Notes: generated from the letters alone by a model not told the origin. A stretch of DNA of 53,466 nucleotides from Thermomonospora catenispora (GCF_006363815.1 NZ_RRYT01000028.1:2971-56436); one strand, 5' to 3'. Shown: positions 23,584 to 35,416, counted from the stretch's first letter. Program-made: numbers and translations.

Positions 23584-24414
23584 TCACCGGACCCCGGCCG
23601 CCCGAGCGGCCAATTCCGCCTCTCCGGCGGCCCGCATCGCCTCGACCGGGACGTCCTCACGGCCGGTCATCAGCGCGACCTGCCGCACGGCCTGGTGCAG
23701 CAGCATCGGGAACCCGCCGACCACGACCCCGCCGGCCTCCTCCACCGCCTGCGCCAGCGCGGTCGGCCAGGGGGCGTACACCACGTCGAACAGCGCGCCG
23801 CAGGCCCCGGCGATCCGGTCCGCGTAAGGGTCGGCGGCCCGGCCGGGCAGCGTGGAGACCACCAGATCGGCCGGGAGGGCCCGCTCCAGCCCGTCGAGCT
23901 CCGTCGTCTCGACCCGCAGCCCCAGCCGCCGGCCGACCGCACAGGTCTCCCGGGCGCGGGCCCGGCTGCGCACGCACAAGGTCGCCGAACGCACGCCCAG
24001 CTCGTGCAATGCGGCCAATGCGGACGCCGCCGTCGCGCCGGCGCCGAGGATCGTCACCGTCCGGGGCGCGGCCGCCCCCGCCTCGGTCAGGGCGGTCACG
24101 ATGCCGTACACGTCGGTGTTGTCGCCGTATCGGCAGCCCTCCCGCAGCAGCACCGTGTTGGCCCCGCCGACCGTGGCCGCCAGTTCCGAGACCTCGTCGA
24201 CCAGCGCGAGGGCGGTCCGCTTGAGCGGCATGGTCAGCGACAGGCCCGCCCAGTCGCCGTCGAGGCCGTCCAGGAACGGCGCCAGCCCCGCCTCGTCGCA
24301 CTCGACCGCCTCGTACGTCCATCCGGACAGGCCCATCGCCGCATACGCCGCGCGATGCAGCGTCGGCGACAGCGAGTGCGCGATCGGCGACCCCAGAACC
24401 GCGGCGCGGGGCAT
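23584..24414 (-). CDS. aroE: Shikimate dehydrogenase
   Basis: NADPH-dependent reduction of 3-dehydroshikimate in chorismate synthesis. The 276-residue protein has the substrate-site LGSPIAHSLSP, the catalytic Lys in LTMPLKRTAL, NTDVYG with the conserved Asp, and the nucleotide loop LGAGATAASALA. Its ATG directly follows the mltG stop (TGAATG), so it is the last gene of the alaS-ruvX-mltG-aroE run. Confidence 0.93.
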   Translation of the reverse strand: MPRAAVLGSPIAHSLSPTLHRAAYAAMGLSGWTYEAVECDEAGLAPFLDGLDGDWAGLSLTMPLKRTALALVDEVSELAATVGGANTVLLREGCRYGDNTDVYGIVTALTEAGAAAPRTVTILGAGATAASALAALHELGVRSATLCVRSRARARETCAVGRRLGLRVETTELDGLERALPADLVVSTLPGRAADPYADRIAGACGALFDVVYAPWPTALAQAVEEAGGVVVGGFPMLLHQAVRQVALMTGREDVPVEAMRAAGEAELAARAAGVR

Positions 24415-25569
24415 TCAGCCGCCTCCGTTTCGCTTGTTGCGGTTGTACTCGGCGACCAGCCTGTTGTGCTCGGCCAGGGTGCGGGCGAACTTGGTGACGC
24501 CCTTCTCCGGGTCGGTGGTGACGAAGAACAGCCACCCGTCGTCGGTCGGCTCCAGCACCGCCCGGATGGCGTCCGCGCCCGGGTTGGCGATCGGGCCGGG
24601 CGGCAGTCCCTTCACCCGGTAGGTGTTGTAGGGGCTGGTGGAGGCGCGCTCCTGGGCGGTGGCCTCGATGCCGTAGGTGCCGTTGGCGTACTTGGTCGTG
24701 CTGTCCATCTGGAGCAGCATCGACTTCTCCAGCCGGTTGTGGATGACCTCGGCGATCTTGGGCATGTCGCTGGGCTTGCCGCTCTCGGCCTGCACGATGC
24801 TGGCCATGGTCATCACCTCGTGCGGCTCGAGCCCGGCCGCCCGGGCCTTGGCCTCCAGGTCCAGGTCGGCGACCTCCTTCTTGTAACGATCGACCATGGC
24901 CTTGAGCACGGACTCGGCGGTGCCGTTGGGGTCCAGGTCGTAACGGCCCGGCCACAGGTAGCCCTCGACCTTGCCCTTGGCGTACGGCGGCAGTTCCAGC
25001 GCCTCGGGGTTCTTGAGGACCTTGTGGAACTCCCGGCGGGGGATGCCGGTCCGTTTCGACAGCTGGTCGACGACCTGGACGGCTCGCAGTCCCTCGGGGA
25101 TGGTGATCTGGTTGCCGGCGCGGGACTTGGGGTCCAGCAGCAGGGCCAGGGCGGCGGCCGCCGACATCTTCTTGCGCATGGTGTAGAAGCCCGGCTGGAT
25201 GCCGGCCGACCTGGGCTCCTTCTCCGCGGCCTTGACGTAGGCCTTGGCGCTCTTGACCACGCCGGCCTTCTCCAGCCGCTCACCGATGGTCCATCCGGTG
25301 TCGCCGTCCTTGATCTGGACGATCACGCTGCCGGCGCCCTGCCCGCTGTAGTCGGGGACGGACAGCTTCCTGTCCAGCACGGCCAGGCCGATCAGGCCTC
25401 CGCCGCCGAACACGGCCACCAGGAACGCCAGCGAGAACAGCACCGCGGCGCGGCTGTTGAGCTTGCGGCGGCGCTGCCGTTTGCGCACCGCCGCCTGGGC
25501 CCGGCGGCCCCGCCGCCGGTCGCGCTGATCGCTCCAGGCGGGTTCTTCGAACAGGTCCAGATCGTTCAT
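24415..25569 (-). CDS. mltG: Endolytic murein transglycosylase MltG
   Basis: Cleaves nascent glycan strands and ends their elongation. The 384-residue protein has a basic cytoplasmic segment (about 1-40), one transmembrane helix ([21 protein letters not shown]), a LysM-like subdomain and the YceG fold with the catalytic Glu in [10 protein letters not shown], followed by [22 protein letters not shown] 25569 overlaps the ruvX stop by four bases. Confidence 0.93.
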   Translation of the reverse strand: MNDLDLFEEPAWSDQRDRRRGRRAQAAVRKRQRRRKLNSRAAVLFSLAFLVAVFGGGGLIGLAVLDRKLSVPDYSGQGAGSVIVQIKDGDTGWTIGERLEKAGVVKSAKAYVKAAEKEPRSAGIQPGFYTMRKKMSAAAALALLLDPKSRAGNQITIPEGLRAVQVVDQLSKRTGIPRREFHKVLKNPEALELPPYAKGKVEGYLWPGRYDLDPNGTAESVLKAMVDRYKKEVADLDLEAKARAAGLEPHEVMTMASIVQAESGKPSDMPKIAEVIHNRLEKSMLLQMDSTTKYANGTYGIEATAQERASTSPYNTYRVKGLPPGPIANPGADAIRAVLEPTDDGWLFFVTTDPEKGVTKFARTLAEHNRLVAEYNRNKRNGGG

Positions 25570-26036
25570 CGGCTTCCCCGGACGCTCTCGCCCGGCGGCC
25601 GCCCCGTCGCGCGTTCGGCGTCGAGGGCGGCCTGCAGCAGCACCGTCGCGGCGGCCTGGTCGATCACCTGGCGGCGGTTCCTGCCACGCACCCACGACCG
25701 CCGCAGGCCCGCCTCGGCCGTGACGGTGGTCAGCCGCTCGTCGTACAACCGGATCCCGTCCTCGGGCAGGATTCCCGCCAGCCGGCGGGCCAATGCCTCG
25801 GCGAACCGCCGGGCCTCCTGAGCGGCCGGGCCGTTGCGGCCGGACAGCGAGGTGGGCAGCCCGACGACGATCTCGGCCACCTCGTGCTCGGCCACCAGTT
25901 CGGCGATCCGATCCAGATCACCCTTGCCCCGCCGGACGGTCTCCAGCGGGGTGGCCAGGATGCCTGCGGGATCGCTGCGCGCGACACCGATGCGGACGCT
26001 GCCCACATCGATGCCCAATCGGGTGCCCGGCCTCAC
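25566..26036 (-). CDS. ruvX: Holliday-junction resolvase-like RNase H-fold nuclease RuvX/YqgF
   Basis: The YqgF fold acts in pre-16S rRNA processing and possibly recombination. The 156-residue protein has [13 protein letters not shown] with the first metal Asp, [10 protein letters not shown], the [10 protein letters not shown] motif with its Glu, and a C-terminal Asp in [14 protein letters not shown] 26036 gives the usual length; another in-frame GTG at 26057 cannot be excluded. It lies between alaS and mltG, a conserved order. Confidence 0.92.
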   Translation of the reverse strand: MRPGTRLGIDVGSVRIGVARSDPAGILATPLETVRRGKGDLDRIAELVAEHEVAEIVVGLPTSLSGRNGPAAQEARRFAEALARRLAGILPEDGIRLYDERLTTVTAEAGLRRSWVRGRNRRQVIDQAAATVLLQAALDAERATGRPPGESVRGSR

Positions 26037-26151
26037 GCCGGCATCACCGCCCGGCACGGGGCGGACGGGACCGGCGCGGCGGGCACCGGGCGGGGAGGGG
26101 ATCCGCACACACACCGAACAATACGGGTGCGGCCCGGAACGTGGTTCGAAA

Positions 26152-28821
26152 TCACGCGGAACCGACTGCCCGTTCCACCGCCGCCAGGGCGTCCCCGATG
26201 GCCTGGGGGTTCGCCCCGCCGCCCTGCGCGAGGTCGTCCTTGCCGCCTCCGCCGCCGCCGAGCGCCTTGGCCGCCACGCCCACCAGCGCGCCGGCCTTGA
26301 GCCCGCGCTCGCGGGCGCCCTCGGTGAGCGCGACCACGACCACCGGCCGGTCCTTCGGCACACCGGCGATCATGACCACGGCGGGCCGGGCGGCCAGCCT
26401 GCCGCGCACGTCGACGGCCAGCTTGCGCAGGTCGTCGGCGGTGGTGCCGTCCGGGACGCGGTGCGCCACGAACGCCACGCCGTTCACGTCCTTGGCCCCC
26501 TCGGCCAGCGAGCCGGCGACCGCCAGCACCTGCTGCGAGCGCAGCCGCTCCAGCTCCTTCTCGGCCTCGCGGAGGCGGGAGACCACCCCCGCGATCCGCT
26601 CCGGCAGCTCCTCCTTGCGCGCCTTGAGCTGCTCGGACAGCTGGGCGACCAGCACGCTCTCGCGGGCCAGGAAGCGGAAGGCGTCGATGCCGACCAGCGC
26701 CTCGACCCGGCGCACCCCGGCGCCGATGCTGGACTCGCCGAGCACCTTGATCAGACCGAGCTGGCCGGAGCGGGCGACATGGGTGCCGCCGCACAGCTCG
26801 CGGGAGTAGTCGCCGACCTCGACGACCCGGACCTCCTCGCCGTACTTCTCGCCGAACAGGGCCAGCGCGCCCATCGCCCGCGCCTCCTCGAGCGAGGTGT
26901 GGAACGCCCGGACGTCCAGGTCGTTGATCAGCACCTCGTTGACCTCGTCCTCGACGTCGCGCAGCACGCTCGGCGGGACCGGGCCGGTGCTGGTGAAGTC
27001 GAACCGGAACCGGCCCGGGGAGTTCTCCGAACCGGCCTGCGCGGCCGACTCGCCCAGCGCCCGCCGGAACCCGGCGTGCACCATGTGGGTGGCGGTGTGC
27101 GAGCGGGAGATCGCACGGCGCCGTTCGACGTCGATCTCGGCGAACGCCGAGTCGCCGGCCTGGGCCTCGCCGTCGCGGACGGTGCCGCGGTGCACGATCA
27201 GCCCGGGCAGCGGGGACTGCACGTCGCGGACCTCGATGCGGGCGCCGTTCCCGAGCCGGATCACGCCCTGGTCGGCGAGCTGGCCGCCGCCCTCGGCGTA
27301 GAAGGGGGTGCGGTCCAGCACCACCTCCACGTCGGTGCCCGGTCCGGCCGCCGGGACGGAGGCGCCGTTGACCATCAGGCCGACCAGCCGGGCCTCGCCG
27401 CTGACGTCGTGGTAGCCGGTGAAGTCCACCCGGCCGCCGGCCTGGTCGAGCAGCTGCCCGAGCACCGACACGTCCAGATTGCCGGTCTTCTTGGCGGCGG
27501 CGTCGGCCTTGGCCCGCCGCCGCTGCTCCTCCAGCAGCCGGCGGAAGCCCTCCTCATCGACCTTCAGGCCCTGCTCGGCGGCCATCTCCAGGGTGAGGTC
27601 GATGGGGAAGCCGTAGGTGTCGTGCAGGGTGAACGCCTGCTCTCCGGCCAAGGTGGTGCGGCCGGCCCGCCGGGTCTCCGCCACCGCCTGGTCGAAGATC
27701 GCCGTGCCGGTGCGCAGCGTCTGGCTGAAGCGCTCCTCCTCGGCGTCGATCACCGCGTGGATGTTGGCGGCGGTGCGGATCAGCTCGGGGTACTGCTGCC
27801 CCATCACGTCGATCGCCACCGCGGTCAGCTCGTGCATCATCCCGGTCTCCCGGCCGCCGAGCAGCCGCAGGTTGCGGATGGCGCGGCGCAGCAGACGGCG
27901 CAGCACATAGCCGCGGCCCTCGTTGGCGGGGATGACGCCGTCGGCGACCAGCATCGTCCCGGCGCGCACGTGGTCGGCGATCACCCGGAGCGACACGTCG
28001 GCGCGGTGCTCCCGGCCGTACCGGGAGCCGGTCAGTTCGGCCGCGCGGTCGAGGATCTTCCGCAGGGTGTCGGTCTCATAGATGTTGTCGACGCCCTGCA
28101 GGATCGCGGCCATCCGCTCCAGGCCCATGCCGGTGTCGATGTTCTTGGCGGGCAGCGGTCCGGCGATGTCGAAGTCGGTCTTGCTGCGGACCTTCGACAG
28201 CTGCTCCTGCATGAAGACGAGGTTCCACACCTCCAGGTAGCGGTCCTCGTCGGCGACCGGACCGCCCTCGCGGCCGTAGTCGGGGCCCCGGTCGTAGTAG
28301 ATCTCCGAGCAGGGGCCGCCGGGACCGGGCACGCCCATGTGCCAGTAGTTGTCGGCCAGCCCGCGGCGCTGGATCCGCTCGGCGGGCACGCCGACCTCGC
28401 GGTGCCAGATGTCGGCGGCCTCATCGTCGTCTTGGTAGACGGTCACCCACAGCCGGTCCTCGGGGAAGCCGAAGCCGCCGTCGGCCTCGGAGCGGGTCAG
28501 CAGCTCCCAGGCGAAGGGAATGGCGCCTTCCTTGAAGTAGTCCCCGATCGAGAAGTTGCCCAGCATCTGGAAGAACGTGGCGTGCCGGGTGGTCTTGCCG
28601 ACCTCGTCGATGTCGGGGGTGCGCACGCACTTCTGCGCGCTGACCATCCGCGGCGCGGGCGGGGTGCGCTGCCCGAGGAAGTAGGGCTTGAACGGCACCA
28701 TCCCGGCGGGGACCAGCAGCAGCGTGGGATCCTCGGCCACCAGGCTGGCCGAGGGCACGACCGTGTGCCCCCGCTCCTCGAAGAACGTGAGGAAACGGCG
28801 TGCGACCTCTGCCGACTCCAT
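26152..28821 (-). CDS. alaS: Alanyl-tRNA synthetase
   Basis: The 889-residue class II enzyme has the catalytic core ([12 protein letters not shown], then [20 protein letters not shown], motif 3 as [12 protein letters not shown]), a tRNA-recognition region, the editing domain with zinc ligands [13 protein letters not shown] and [10 protein letters not shown], and the C-Ala domain with a helical linker. I chose ATG 28821 ([10 protein letters not shown]), the start usual in related bacteria; an ATG at 28833 is in frame but overlaps the upstream gene by 11 bases. Confidence 0.96.
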   Translation of the reverse strand: MESAEVARRFLTFFEERGHTVVPSASLVAEDPTLLLVPAGMVPFKPYFLGQRTPPAPRMVSAQKCVRTPDIDEVGKTTRHATFFQMLGNFSIGDYFKEGAIPFAWELLTRSEADGGFGFPEDRLWVTVYQDDDEAADIWHREVGVPAERIQRRGLADNYWHMGVPGPGGPCSEIYYDRGPDYGREGGPVADEDRYLEVWNLVFMQEQLSKVRSKTDFDIAGPLPAKNIDTGMGLERMAAILQGVDNIYETDTLRKILDRAAELTGSRYGREHRADVSLRVIADHVRAGTMLVADGVIPANEGRGYVLRRLLRRAIRNLRLLGGRETGMMHELTAVAIDVMGQQYPELIRTAANIHAVIDAEEERFSQTLRTGTAIFDQAVAETRRAGRTTLAGEQAFTLHDTYGFPIDLTLEMAAEQGLKVDEEGFRRLLEEQRRRAKADAAAKKTGNLDVSVLGQLLDQAGGRVDFTGYHDVSGEARLVGLMVNGASVPAAGPGTDVEVVLDRTPFYAEGGGQLADQGVIRLGNGARIEVRDVQSPLPGLIVHRGTVRDGEAQAGDSAFAEIDVERRRAISRSHTATHMVHAGFRRALGESAAQAGSENSPGRFRFDFTSTGPVPPSVLRDVEDEVNEVLINDLDVRAFHTSLEEARAMGALALFGEKYGEEVRVVEVGDYSRELCGGTHVARSGQLGLIKVLGESSIGAGVRRVEALVGIDAFRFLARESVLVAQLSEQLKARKEELPERIAGVVSRLREAEKELERLRSQQVLAVAGSLAEGAKDVNGVAFVAHRVPDGTTADDLRKLAVDVRGRLAARPAVVMIAGVPKDRPVVVVALTEGARERGLKAGALVGVAAKALGGGGGGKDDLAQGGGANPQAIGDALAAVERAVGSA

Positions 28822-28822
28822 C

Positions 28823-29131
28823 TCAGTGGCCATCCTTGTCTTCGTCGATAACGGTGTAACGGGCCTTGAGGATCCGGCGCGGCGGGGCGCCCTCCACGGC
28901 GGGCGGATCGCGGTCCAGCGCGATCGCCTCGCGCAGCTCGGCCTCCCTCTCCCGGGCCAGCTCGGCGACCTCCCGGGCGAACAGCCGCAGCCGCTCGCCG
29001 GTGGTCAACGCCTGCCGGGCGGCACGACCGGCCAGGCTCTCCGGGGTCAGCCGGCGGGCCATCCGCGTCGCCTTGCGGGTCGCCCACACGCCGGTACCGG
29101 CACCGACCAGCAGCCAGAACGTTCGCCTCAT
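28823..29131 (-). CDS. Small membrane-associated protein upstream of alaS (DUF6167-like)
   Basis: A 102-residue protein with an N-terminal hydrophobic stretch ([16 protein letters not shown]) followed by basic and helical, Glu-rich sequence ([20 protein letters not shown]). I associate it with the small actinobacterial family found between the DUF948 protein and alaS; its function is unknown. ATG 29131 overlaps the preceding stop by four bases, so it is translated with its partner. Confidence 0.75.
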   Translation of the reverse strand: MRRTFWLLVGAGTGVWATRKATRMARRLTPESLAGRAARQALTTGERLRLFAREVAELAREREAELREAIALDRDPPAVEGAPPRRILKARYTVIDEDKDGH

Positions 29132-29541
29132 CGTCGTTCCCTCCCGTCGGCGCGGCGGACCGGCAGCTCCGGCCGCCGACCGGCGCGGTCCGCGGCGCGG
29201 CCGGCCAACGCCTTGCGCACTCCGTAGGAGAACGCCGCCGCCTTGATCACCGGGCCCCCGAAAACCGAGGACACCACGGTGCTGACCGCCGAGACGTTCT
29301 GGGTGACGCCGGCGACCTGACGGGTGATCACGTCGGTCCGGCCGAGCTGCTCGTTGGCCCGGCGGACCGTCTCGGTCATGTCGTCCAGCAGCGGGACGGC
29401 CTGGTCGGCGATCTCGGAGACCAGCTTGGTGGCCTCTCCGATCAGCTTGGCGAGCCGCAGCAGGGCGTAGGCCAGGAAGGAGACCAAGATCGCCCAGAAC
29501 ATGGCCACGATCAGGCCTGCCAGCTCTCCACCAGTAAGCAT
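29128..29541 (-). CDS. DUF948 membrane protein
   Basis: A 137-residue protein with one N-terminal transmembrane helix (LAGLIVAMFWAILVSFLAYALLRL is the hydrophobic run, about residues 7-29). An amphipathic coiled region follows (LVSEIADQAVPLLDDMTETV), as in DUF948 proteins. It probably anchors a coiled coil at the membrane. It forms a pair with the next gene and precedes alaS; the role is unknown. No strong binding site precedes ATG 29541, so a start a few codons later is possible. Confidence 0.75.
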   Translation of the reverse strand: MLTGGELAGLIVAMFWAILVSFLAYALLRLAKLIGEATKLVSEIADQAVPLLDDMTETVRRANEQLGRTDVITRQVAGVTQNVSAVSTVVSSVFGGPVIKAAAFSYGVRKALAGRAADRAGRRPELPVRRADGRERR

Positions 29542-29653
29542 CCGGGTTTCCGTTCGCGTCGCCGTCCGTCGTCAGGCCAGGTGCGGTGCGCACGACCATA
29601 CCGCGTGCGCGCCGACCGCCCGTACGAGTTTCGCCGGCCGTGCGGCGTGTCAC

Positions 29654-29675
29654 GGACCCCGTCGCGGCGGGGTCC
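29654..29675 (-). terminator. Stem-loop between rarA and the DUF948 gene
   Basis: Perfect 8-bp arms GGACCCCG and CGGGGTCC enclose six bases, 50 bases after the rarA stop. There is no clear U-tract. It is the only feature I see in the 183-base gap 29542-29724 besides an expected promoter. Confidence 0.45.
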
Positions 29676-29724
29676 GCATGCCTCTACCGGCAGGTTAGCC
29701 GGTCGCGCCGGGGTGCGGCGGCGC

Positions 29725-31107
29725 TCACCGGCGCCGGTCGCCGCGCAGCACGGCGCGGATCCGCTCCAGCACGTCGTGGAAGCGCGCCTCGGCGCCGTAC
29801 CGGGTGGGCCGGTAATACCGCCGGTCGGCGACCGGGTCGGGGGCGTACCGCTGCCGCACCACCCCGCCCGGGTGGTCGTGGGGGTACTTGTAGCCCTCTC
29901 CGTGACCGATCTTCGCCGCGCCCCGGTAGTGGGAGTCGCGCAGATGCGGGGGGACGGGGCCGACCAGGCCCTTCCGGACGTCGGCGACGGCCTCGTCGAC
30001 GGCGGTGACGACGGCGTTGGACTTGGGCGCCAGGGACAGGTGGACGACCGCCTGGGCGAGGTTGATCCGGGCCTCGGGCAGCCCCACGAACTCCACGGCC
30101 TGGGCGGCGGCGACGGCGGTCTGCAACGCGGTCGGGTCGGCCATCCCGACGTCCTCGCTGGCGTGCACGATCAGCCGCCGGGCGATGAACCGGGGGTCCT
30201 CCCCCGCCTCCAGCATCCGCGCCAGATAGTGCAGCGCGGCGTCCACGTCGCTGCCGCGGATGCTCTTGATGAACGCGCTGACGACGTCGTAATGCTGGTC
30301 GCCCTCCCGGTCGTAGCGGACCGCGGCCCGGTCGACCGCCTTCTCCAGCACCTCGACGTCGATGACGCCCGTCTTCTCGGCGACCAGCGCGGCGGCCTCC
30401 AGATAGGTGAGGGCGCGGCGGGCGTCCCCGCCGGCCAGCCGGATCAGCTGGTCCTCGGCCTCCCGGGTCAGCTCCACCCGGCCGCCCAGCCCTCGTTCGT
30501 CGACCAGCGCCCGGGCGATCACCCGTCGCAGATGCTCCTCGCCGAGCGGTTCCAGGGTCAGCAGCAGCGACCGCGACAGCAGCGGGCTGATCACCGAGAA
30601 GAACGGGTTCTCGGTGGTGGCGCCGATGAACGACACCCAGCGGTTCTCCACCGCCGGCAGCAGCGCGTCCTGCTGGGCCTTGTTGAACCGGTGCACCTCG
30701 TCGACGAACAGCACGGTCTGCCGGCCGGTCATCCCCAGCTCCCGGCGGGCCAGGTCGATCTCGGCGCGGACCCGCTTGACCCCGTCGCTGACCGCCGAGA
30801 TCTCCACGAAACGCCGTCGGGTGACCCCCGCCACCACGTACGCCAGGGTCGTCTTGCCGGTCCCCGGCGGCCCCCACAGCACCAGGGACATCGGCGCGTC
30901 CCGGTCCACCAGCTGCCGGATGGGCGTGCCGGGGCCCAGCAGATGCTCCTGCCCGACCACCTCGTCGAGACCGCTGGGCCGCATCCGCACCGCCAGCGGC
31001 TGCTGCGCGGCCACCGCCCGCTCGGCCGCGGCGGCCCGTTCCGGCGTCGGGGTCGGAGCGGGCTCGTCGAAGAGGCCGTCGGGCTGCACGGGATCACCCC
31101 TGGACAT
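29725..31107 (-). CDS. rarA: Replication-associated AAA+ ATPase RarA (MgsA)
   Basis: Clamp-loader-like ATPase acting at stalled replication forks. The 460-residue protein has Walker [12 protein letters not shown], Walker [13 protein letters not shown], sensor 1 as GATTENP, and the RarA-specific C-terminal tetramerisation domain ([43 protein letters not shown]). ATG 31107 has no Shine-Dalgarno, but a TAATGT -10 (31120-31115) ends seven bases before it, which predicts a leaderless mRNA. Confidence 0.95.
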   Translation of the reverse strand: MSRGDPVQPDGLFDEPAPTPTPERAAAAERAVAAQQPLAVRMRPSGLDEVVGQEHLLGPGTPIRQLVDRDAPMSLVLWGPPGTGKTTLAYVVAGVTRRRFVEISAVSDGVKRVRAEIDLARRELGMTGRQTVLFVDEVHRFNKAQQDALLPAVENRWVSFIGATTENPFFSVISPLLSRSLLLTLEPLGEEHLRRVIARALVDERGLGGRVELTREAEDQLIRLAGGDARRALTYLEAAALVAEKTGVIDVEVLEKAVDRAAVRYDREGDQHYDVVSAFIKSIRGSDVDAALHYLARMLEAGEDPRFIARRLIVHASEDVGMADPTALQTAVAAAQAVEFVGLPEARINLAQAVVHLSLAPKSNAVVTAVDEAVADVRKGLVGPVPPHLRDSHYRGAAKIGHGEGYKYPHDHPGGVVRQRYAPDPVADRRYYRPTRYGAEARFHDVLERIRAVLRGDRRR

Positions 31108-31114
31108 GTGTTCG

Positions 31115-31120
31115 ACATTA
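31115..31120 (-). promoter_or_regulatory. -10 element giving a leaderless rarA mRNA
   Basis: TAATGT on the minus strand is separated from the rarA ATG by seven bases, so transcription should start at the A of the ATG. There is no Shine-Dalgarno. Leaderless genes with this spacing are common in actinobacteria. Confidence 0.55.
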
Positions 31121-31299
31121 GTGGCTCGCGCGGACACGCCTCCCGTCCCGTCGGTGCGGGAGGGACACGGTGCTCGAGAGAAAAAGAGCGAATGGAGATA
31201 TTTGCCGTTATGTGGTGATCCTCCAAGGTCGTACTGTGCTATCCAAAGGTCCGGGAACCTCCCCTTGTTCCCCGACGTCGGGCGGCCGGGAGTGACGAC

Positions 31300-31701
31300 G
31301 TGAAGACGACGAGCGTGCACGGGCGCGTCCCGTGCGGGATCGCGGGCATGCTCGTCGTGCTGTTCGCGCTGGCGGGCGTGGCGTTCAGCTATGGGCTGGG
31401 CGGGCACGTGCCGCCGCTGCAGGCGTGCGTGATCCACGACCTGGCGCCGGATCAGGCGCCGCCGACCGGTCCGGGGATCGTGGTCCAGGACCAGGCGCAC
31501 CCGACCCCGCCGTCTCCGGCGACGCACCCGCAGACGTATCTGTCGCTGGCGATCCTGCTGACGCTCGTGATGCTCGGGCTGGCGGCGGCGCCGCTTCGCC
31601 GCGGCGTCCGGCCGGCGCGATCCGGGTGGGTGGTGCGCAGGCCCGCGAGAGCGCCGTGCAGGGCGCGCTCGCTCGCCGTCCTGCAGGTCCTACGGCTGTG
31701 A
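31300..31701 (+). CDS. Small two-helix membrane protein (DUF6153-like)
   Basis: A 133-residue protein with two hydrophobic helices (about 15-33 and 81-98) joined by a Pro/His-containing loop ([17 protein letters not shown]), and an Arg-rich C-terminus. It resembles small actinobacterial membrane proteins found next to DUF3105/DUF305 genes, but I am not certain of the family. GTG 31300 has GGGAG seven bases upstream. A perfect 8-bp stem (31711-31718 with 31724-31731) lies between it and the DUF3105 gene and may lower downstream expression. Confidence 0.6.
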   Translation: MKTTSVHGRVPCGIAGMLVVLFALAGVAFSYGLGGHVPPLQACVIHDLAPDQAPPTGPGIVVQDQAHPTPPSPATHPQTYLSLAILLTLVMLGLAAAPLRRGVRPARSGWVVRRPARAPCRARSLAVLQVLRL

Positions 31702-31775
31702 CGGGGGCGTCGCGCGGCGTCGAGCCGCGCGGACGGTCGTGTTCGTCATCGAAGCCGTACCCGTGAGGAACCCCC

Positions 31776-32372
31776 ATGTCCAAGAGCAACCGGATCCGCT
31801 ACAACCGCCAACAGAACCCGCTGGTCCGCTCCGGCCCCCCGTGGGGCGCGATCGCCTTCTTCTCCGTGATCGGATTGATCGCCGTCGTCGCGATCGGCTT
31901 CGCCGCATGGCTGGCGTTCAAGCCGGCCGAGCCCATCGCCGGACTGATCGAGCGGGACGGGCTGCCGCGAGGCCACGTGCAGACCAAGGTCCGCTACGAC
32001 ACCACCCCGCCGATGGGCGGCGAGCACCACCCGGTGTGGCAGAACTGCGACGGCCGGGTCTACGACCAGCCGGTGCAGAACGAGCACGCCGTGCACTCGC
32101 TGGAGCACGGGGCGGTCTGGTTCACCTACCGGCCGGGGCTGCCCGACGAGGACCTGGAGAAGCTGAAGAAGAAGGTCTCCAGCATCGACTACACCATGCT
32201 CAGCCCGGTGCCGGAGCAGGACGCGCCGATCATCCTGACCGCCTGGGGCAAGCAGGTGAAGGTGAACGACGCCGACGACAAGCGGATCGACGCCTTCCTC
32301 AAGGCGTTCCTCAAGGGCCCGCAGACGCCCGAGCCGGGCGCCGCCTGCGCCGGCGGCAAGGACACGCCATGA
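31776..32372 (+). CDS. DUF3105 membrane-anchored protein
   Basis: A 198-residue protein with a cytoplasmic basic start, one transmembrane helix (about 25-48) and an extracytoplasmic DUF3105 domain: TPPMGGEHHPVWQNCDG, then VHSLEHGAVWFTY. The conserved His and Cys could bind metal, but the function is unknown. ATG 31776 has GAGGA seven bases upstream. Its stop overlaps the DUF305 start by four bases, so the two are produced together and probably act together outside the membrane. Confidence 0.88.
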   Translation: MSKSNRIRYNRQQNPLVRSGPPWGAIAFFSVIGLIAVVAIGFAAWLAFKPAEPIAGLIERDGLPRGHVQTKVRYDTTPPMGGEHHPVWQNCDGRVYDQPVQNEHAVHSLEHGAVWFTYRPGLPDEDLEKLKKKVSSIDYTMLSPVPEQDAPIILTAWGKQVKVNDADDKRIDAFLKAFLKGPQTPEPGAACAGGKDTP

Positions 32373-33019
32373 GCGAGGCCGTCCAGGAGCGGCCCCCGGC
32401 GAACGGCTCGCGGAGCCGCACCGTCACCCTGGTCCTGGCGGGGCTGGTGGCGTTGGCCGCGGCGCTGTGGGTGGGGGTGTCGGTGCTGCGGCCCGGCGGC
32501 CCCTCCCCCGACGGCCCGGAGGCCGGGTTCGCCCAGGACATGAGCGTCCACCACGCCCAGGCGGTGCAGATGTCCTTCCTGGTCTACGACGCCACCGAGG
32601 ACGAGGAGATCCGCACGCTGGCGTACGACATCATCAACACCCAGTCCCAGCAGATCGGGATGATGACCGCCTGGCTGGACGCCTGGGACGCGCCGAAGGT
32701 GAACCCGGGCGGGTCCATGCGGTGGATGCGGGGCCACGGCGGGCACGGCGCGGGCGGCGGCGGGGCCACGTCGATGCCCGGCATGGCCACCGACGAGCAG
32801 CTCGACCGGCTGAAGAAGGCCAAGGGCCGCGACGCCGAGGTGCTGTTCCTCCAGCTCATGATCGCCCACCACAAGGGCGGGGTGGAGATGGCCCGGGCGA
32901 TCCTGCCGCTCACCGCCGACGAGCAGGTGAAACGGCTGGCGACCAGCATGGTCGACGGGCAGGAGTCGGAGATCGAGCTGATGACCGCCATGCTCCGGGA
33001 GCGGGGCGCCGCGCCGTGA
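32369..33019 (+). CDS. DUF305 His/Met-rich exported protein
   Basis: A 216-residue protein with an N-terminal signal anchor (TVTLVLAGLVALAAALWVGV) and a duplicated DUF305 helical unit: FAQDMSVHHAQAVQM in the first half and FLQLMIAHHKGGVEMA in the second. Between them lies a His/Gly/Met-rich linker (MRWMRGHGGHGAG, then MPGMAT). Paired HH and Met residues suggest a ferritin-like, possibly copper-binding role; this is inference. It is coupled to the DUF3105 gene by an ATGA overlap. Confidence 0.88.
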   Translation: MSEAVQERPPANGSRSRTVTLVLAGLVALAAALWVGVSVLRPGGPSPDGPEAGFAQDMSVHHAQAVQMSFLVYDATEDEEIRTLAYDIINTQSQQIGMMTAWLDAWDAPKVNPGGSMRWMRGHGGHGAGGGGATSMPGMATDEQLDRLKKAKGRDAEVLFLQLMIAHHKGGVEMARAILPLTADEQVKRLATSMVDGQESEIELMTAMLRERGAAP

Positions 33020-33031
33020 AGAGACCGTGAA

Positions 33032-33063
33032 GAGGCCCTGAGGCCCTGAGGCCTTGAGGCCCT
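33032..33063. repeat. Four tandem 8-bp repeats (GAGGCCCT)
   Basis: GAGGCCCT occurs four times in direct succession (the third copy ends TT), starting 12 bases after the DUF305 stop and running into the large terminator stem. It is non-coding and of slippage type. Confidence 0.75.
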
Positions 33064-33111
33064 GAAAGGGGCCGGCCCGGCGCCGTGCGGCGCCGGGCCG
33101 GCCCCTTTCAG
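33062..33111. terminator. Bidirectional terminator with a 24-bp perfect stem
   Basis: Arms 33062-33085 and 33088-33111 are perfectly complementary with a nominal two-base loop. The outer pairs are CTGAAAGGGG/CCCCTTTCAG, so each strand ends in a short A/T block. It lies between the converging DUF305 and aspS genes and should stop both. Confidence 0.85.
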
Positions 33112-33141
33112 TTCGCTTCCCCGCTCTTCCCGGGGCGCGGC

Positions 33142-34902
<1,761 letters not shown>

Positions 34903-35083
34903 CTCGTGAGCGTCCTGATCAGCTTGACGACCTTGCGTCGGAAGGAGTTTCCGTCGCAAAGGTGTATGCCCATCGAAGCGGGTGGTATGGGTGTTCAGGC
35001 CACGCGCTCGCCGGGGCGAGGGTGTGTCGAAGGGGGCAGGCTCATGACTCGGGCCTTCATGCCGCGCAGGCCCTCAACGCGGA

Positions 35084-35416
35084 TCATCCCCCGGTTTGCA
35101 GAGGCACCGGTCGTTCTTGGTGAGCACTCACCCGGCGCGGCCTGTCGTACGCGCCCCTTCTGATGTCGCCGAGAAGCCCCGCCCAGCCGTCGGGGGAGAC
35201 GAACAGCTTGGCTCCCTCGGGGTTCTTGGAATCGCGCACCGCGACCGCCGGTCCCGCGCCGGCGTTCTCCACACCGGCACCGCCCATGTCGCTGCCGTGG
35301 CGGCTCTTGCGCCATACGGCGGCAACCTCCACGCACTCACCGCCCATCTCGTTGCTGCGTGTGCTCTTGCGCCATCGAGCGCTGGTAAGCGTGCCGCGTT
35401 CGCCTCGAATGCTCAT
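35084..35416 (-). CDS. DUF397 protein with a duplicated N-terminal half
   Basis: A 110-residue protein. DUF397 normally has one WRKSTRSN...CVEVA unit followed by VRDSKDP and FTPDGW. Here the first unit appears twice in tandem, RWRKSTRSNEMGGECVEVA then VWRKSRHGSDMGGAGVENA, before a single VRDSKNPEGAKLFVSPDGW. Its ATG overlaps the XRE stop by four bases. DUF397 (BldB-like) proteins pair with DUF5753 XRE regulators (WhiJ-type), probably as cognate modulators. Confidence 0.85.
   Translation of the reverse strand: MSIRGERGTLTSARWRKSTRSNEMGGECVEVAAVWRKSRHGSDMGGAGVENAGAGPAVAVRDSKNPEGAKLFVSPDGWAGLLGDIRRGAYDRPRRVSAHQERPVPLQTGG

Noticed and set aside
33032-33063. A CRISPR-like array
   Set aside because: The units are 8 bp, contiguous and without spacers; no cas genes occur and I saw no CRISPR elsewhere in the window.
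34903-34959. An upstream TTG start for aspS
   Set aside because: It adds residues unlike any AspRS and lies in a stem-loop; ATG 34902 gives the usual N-terminus.
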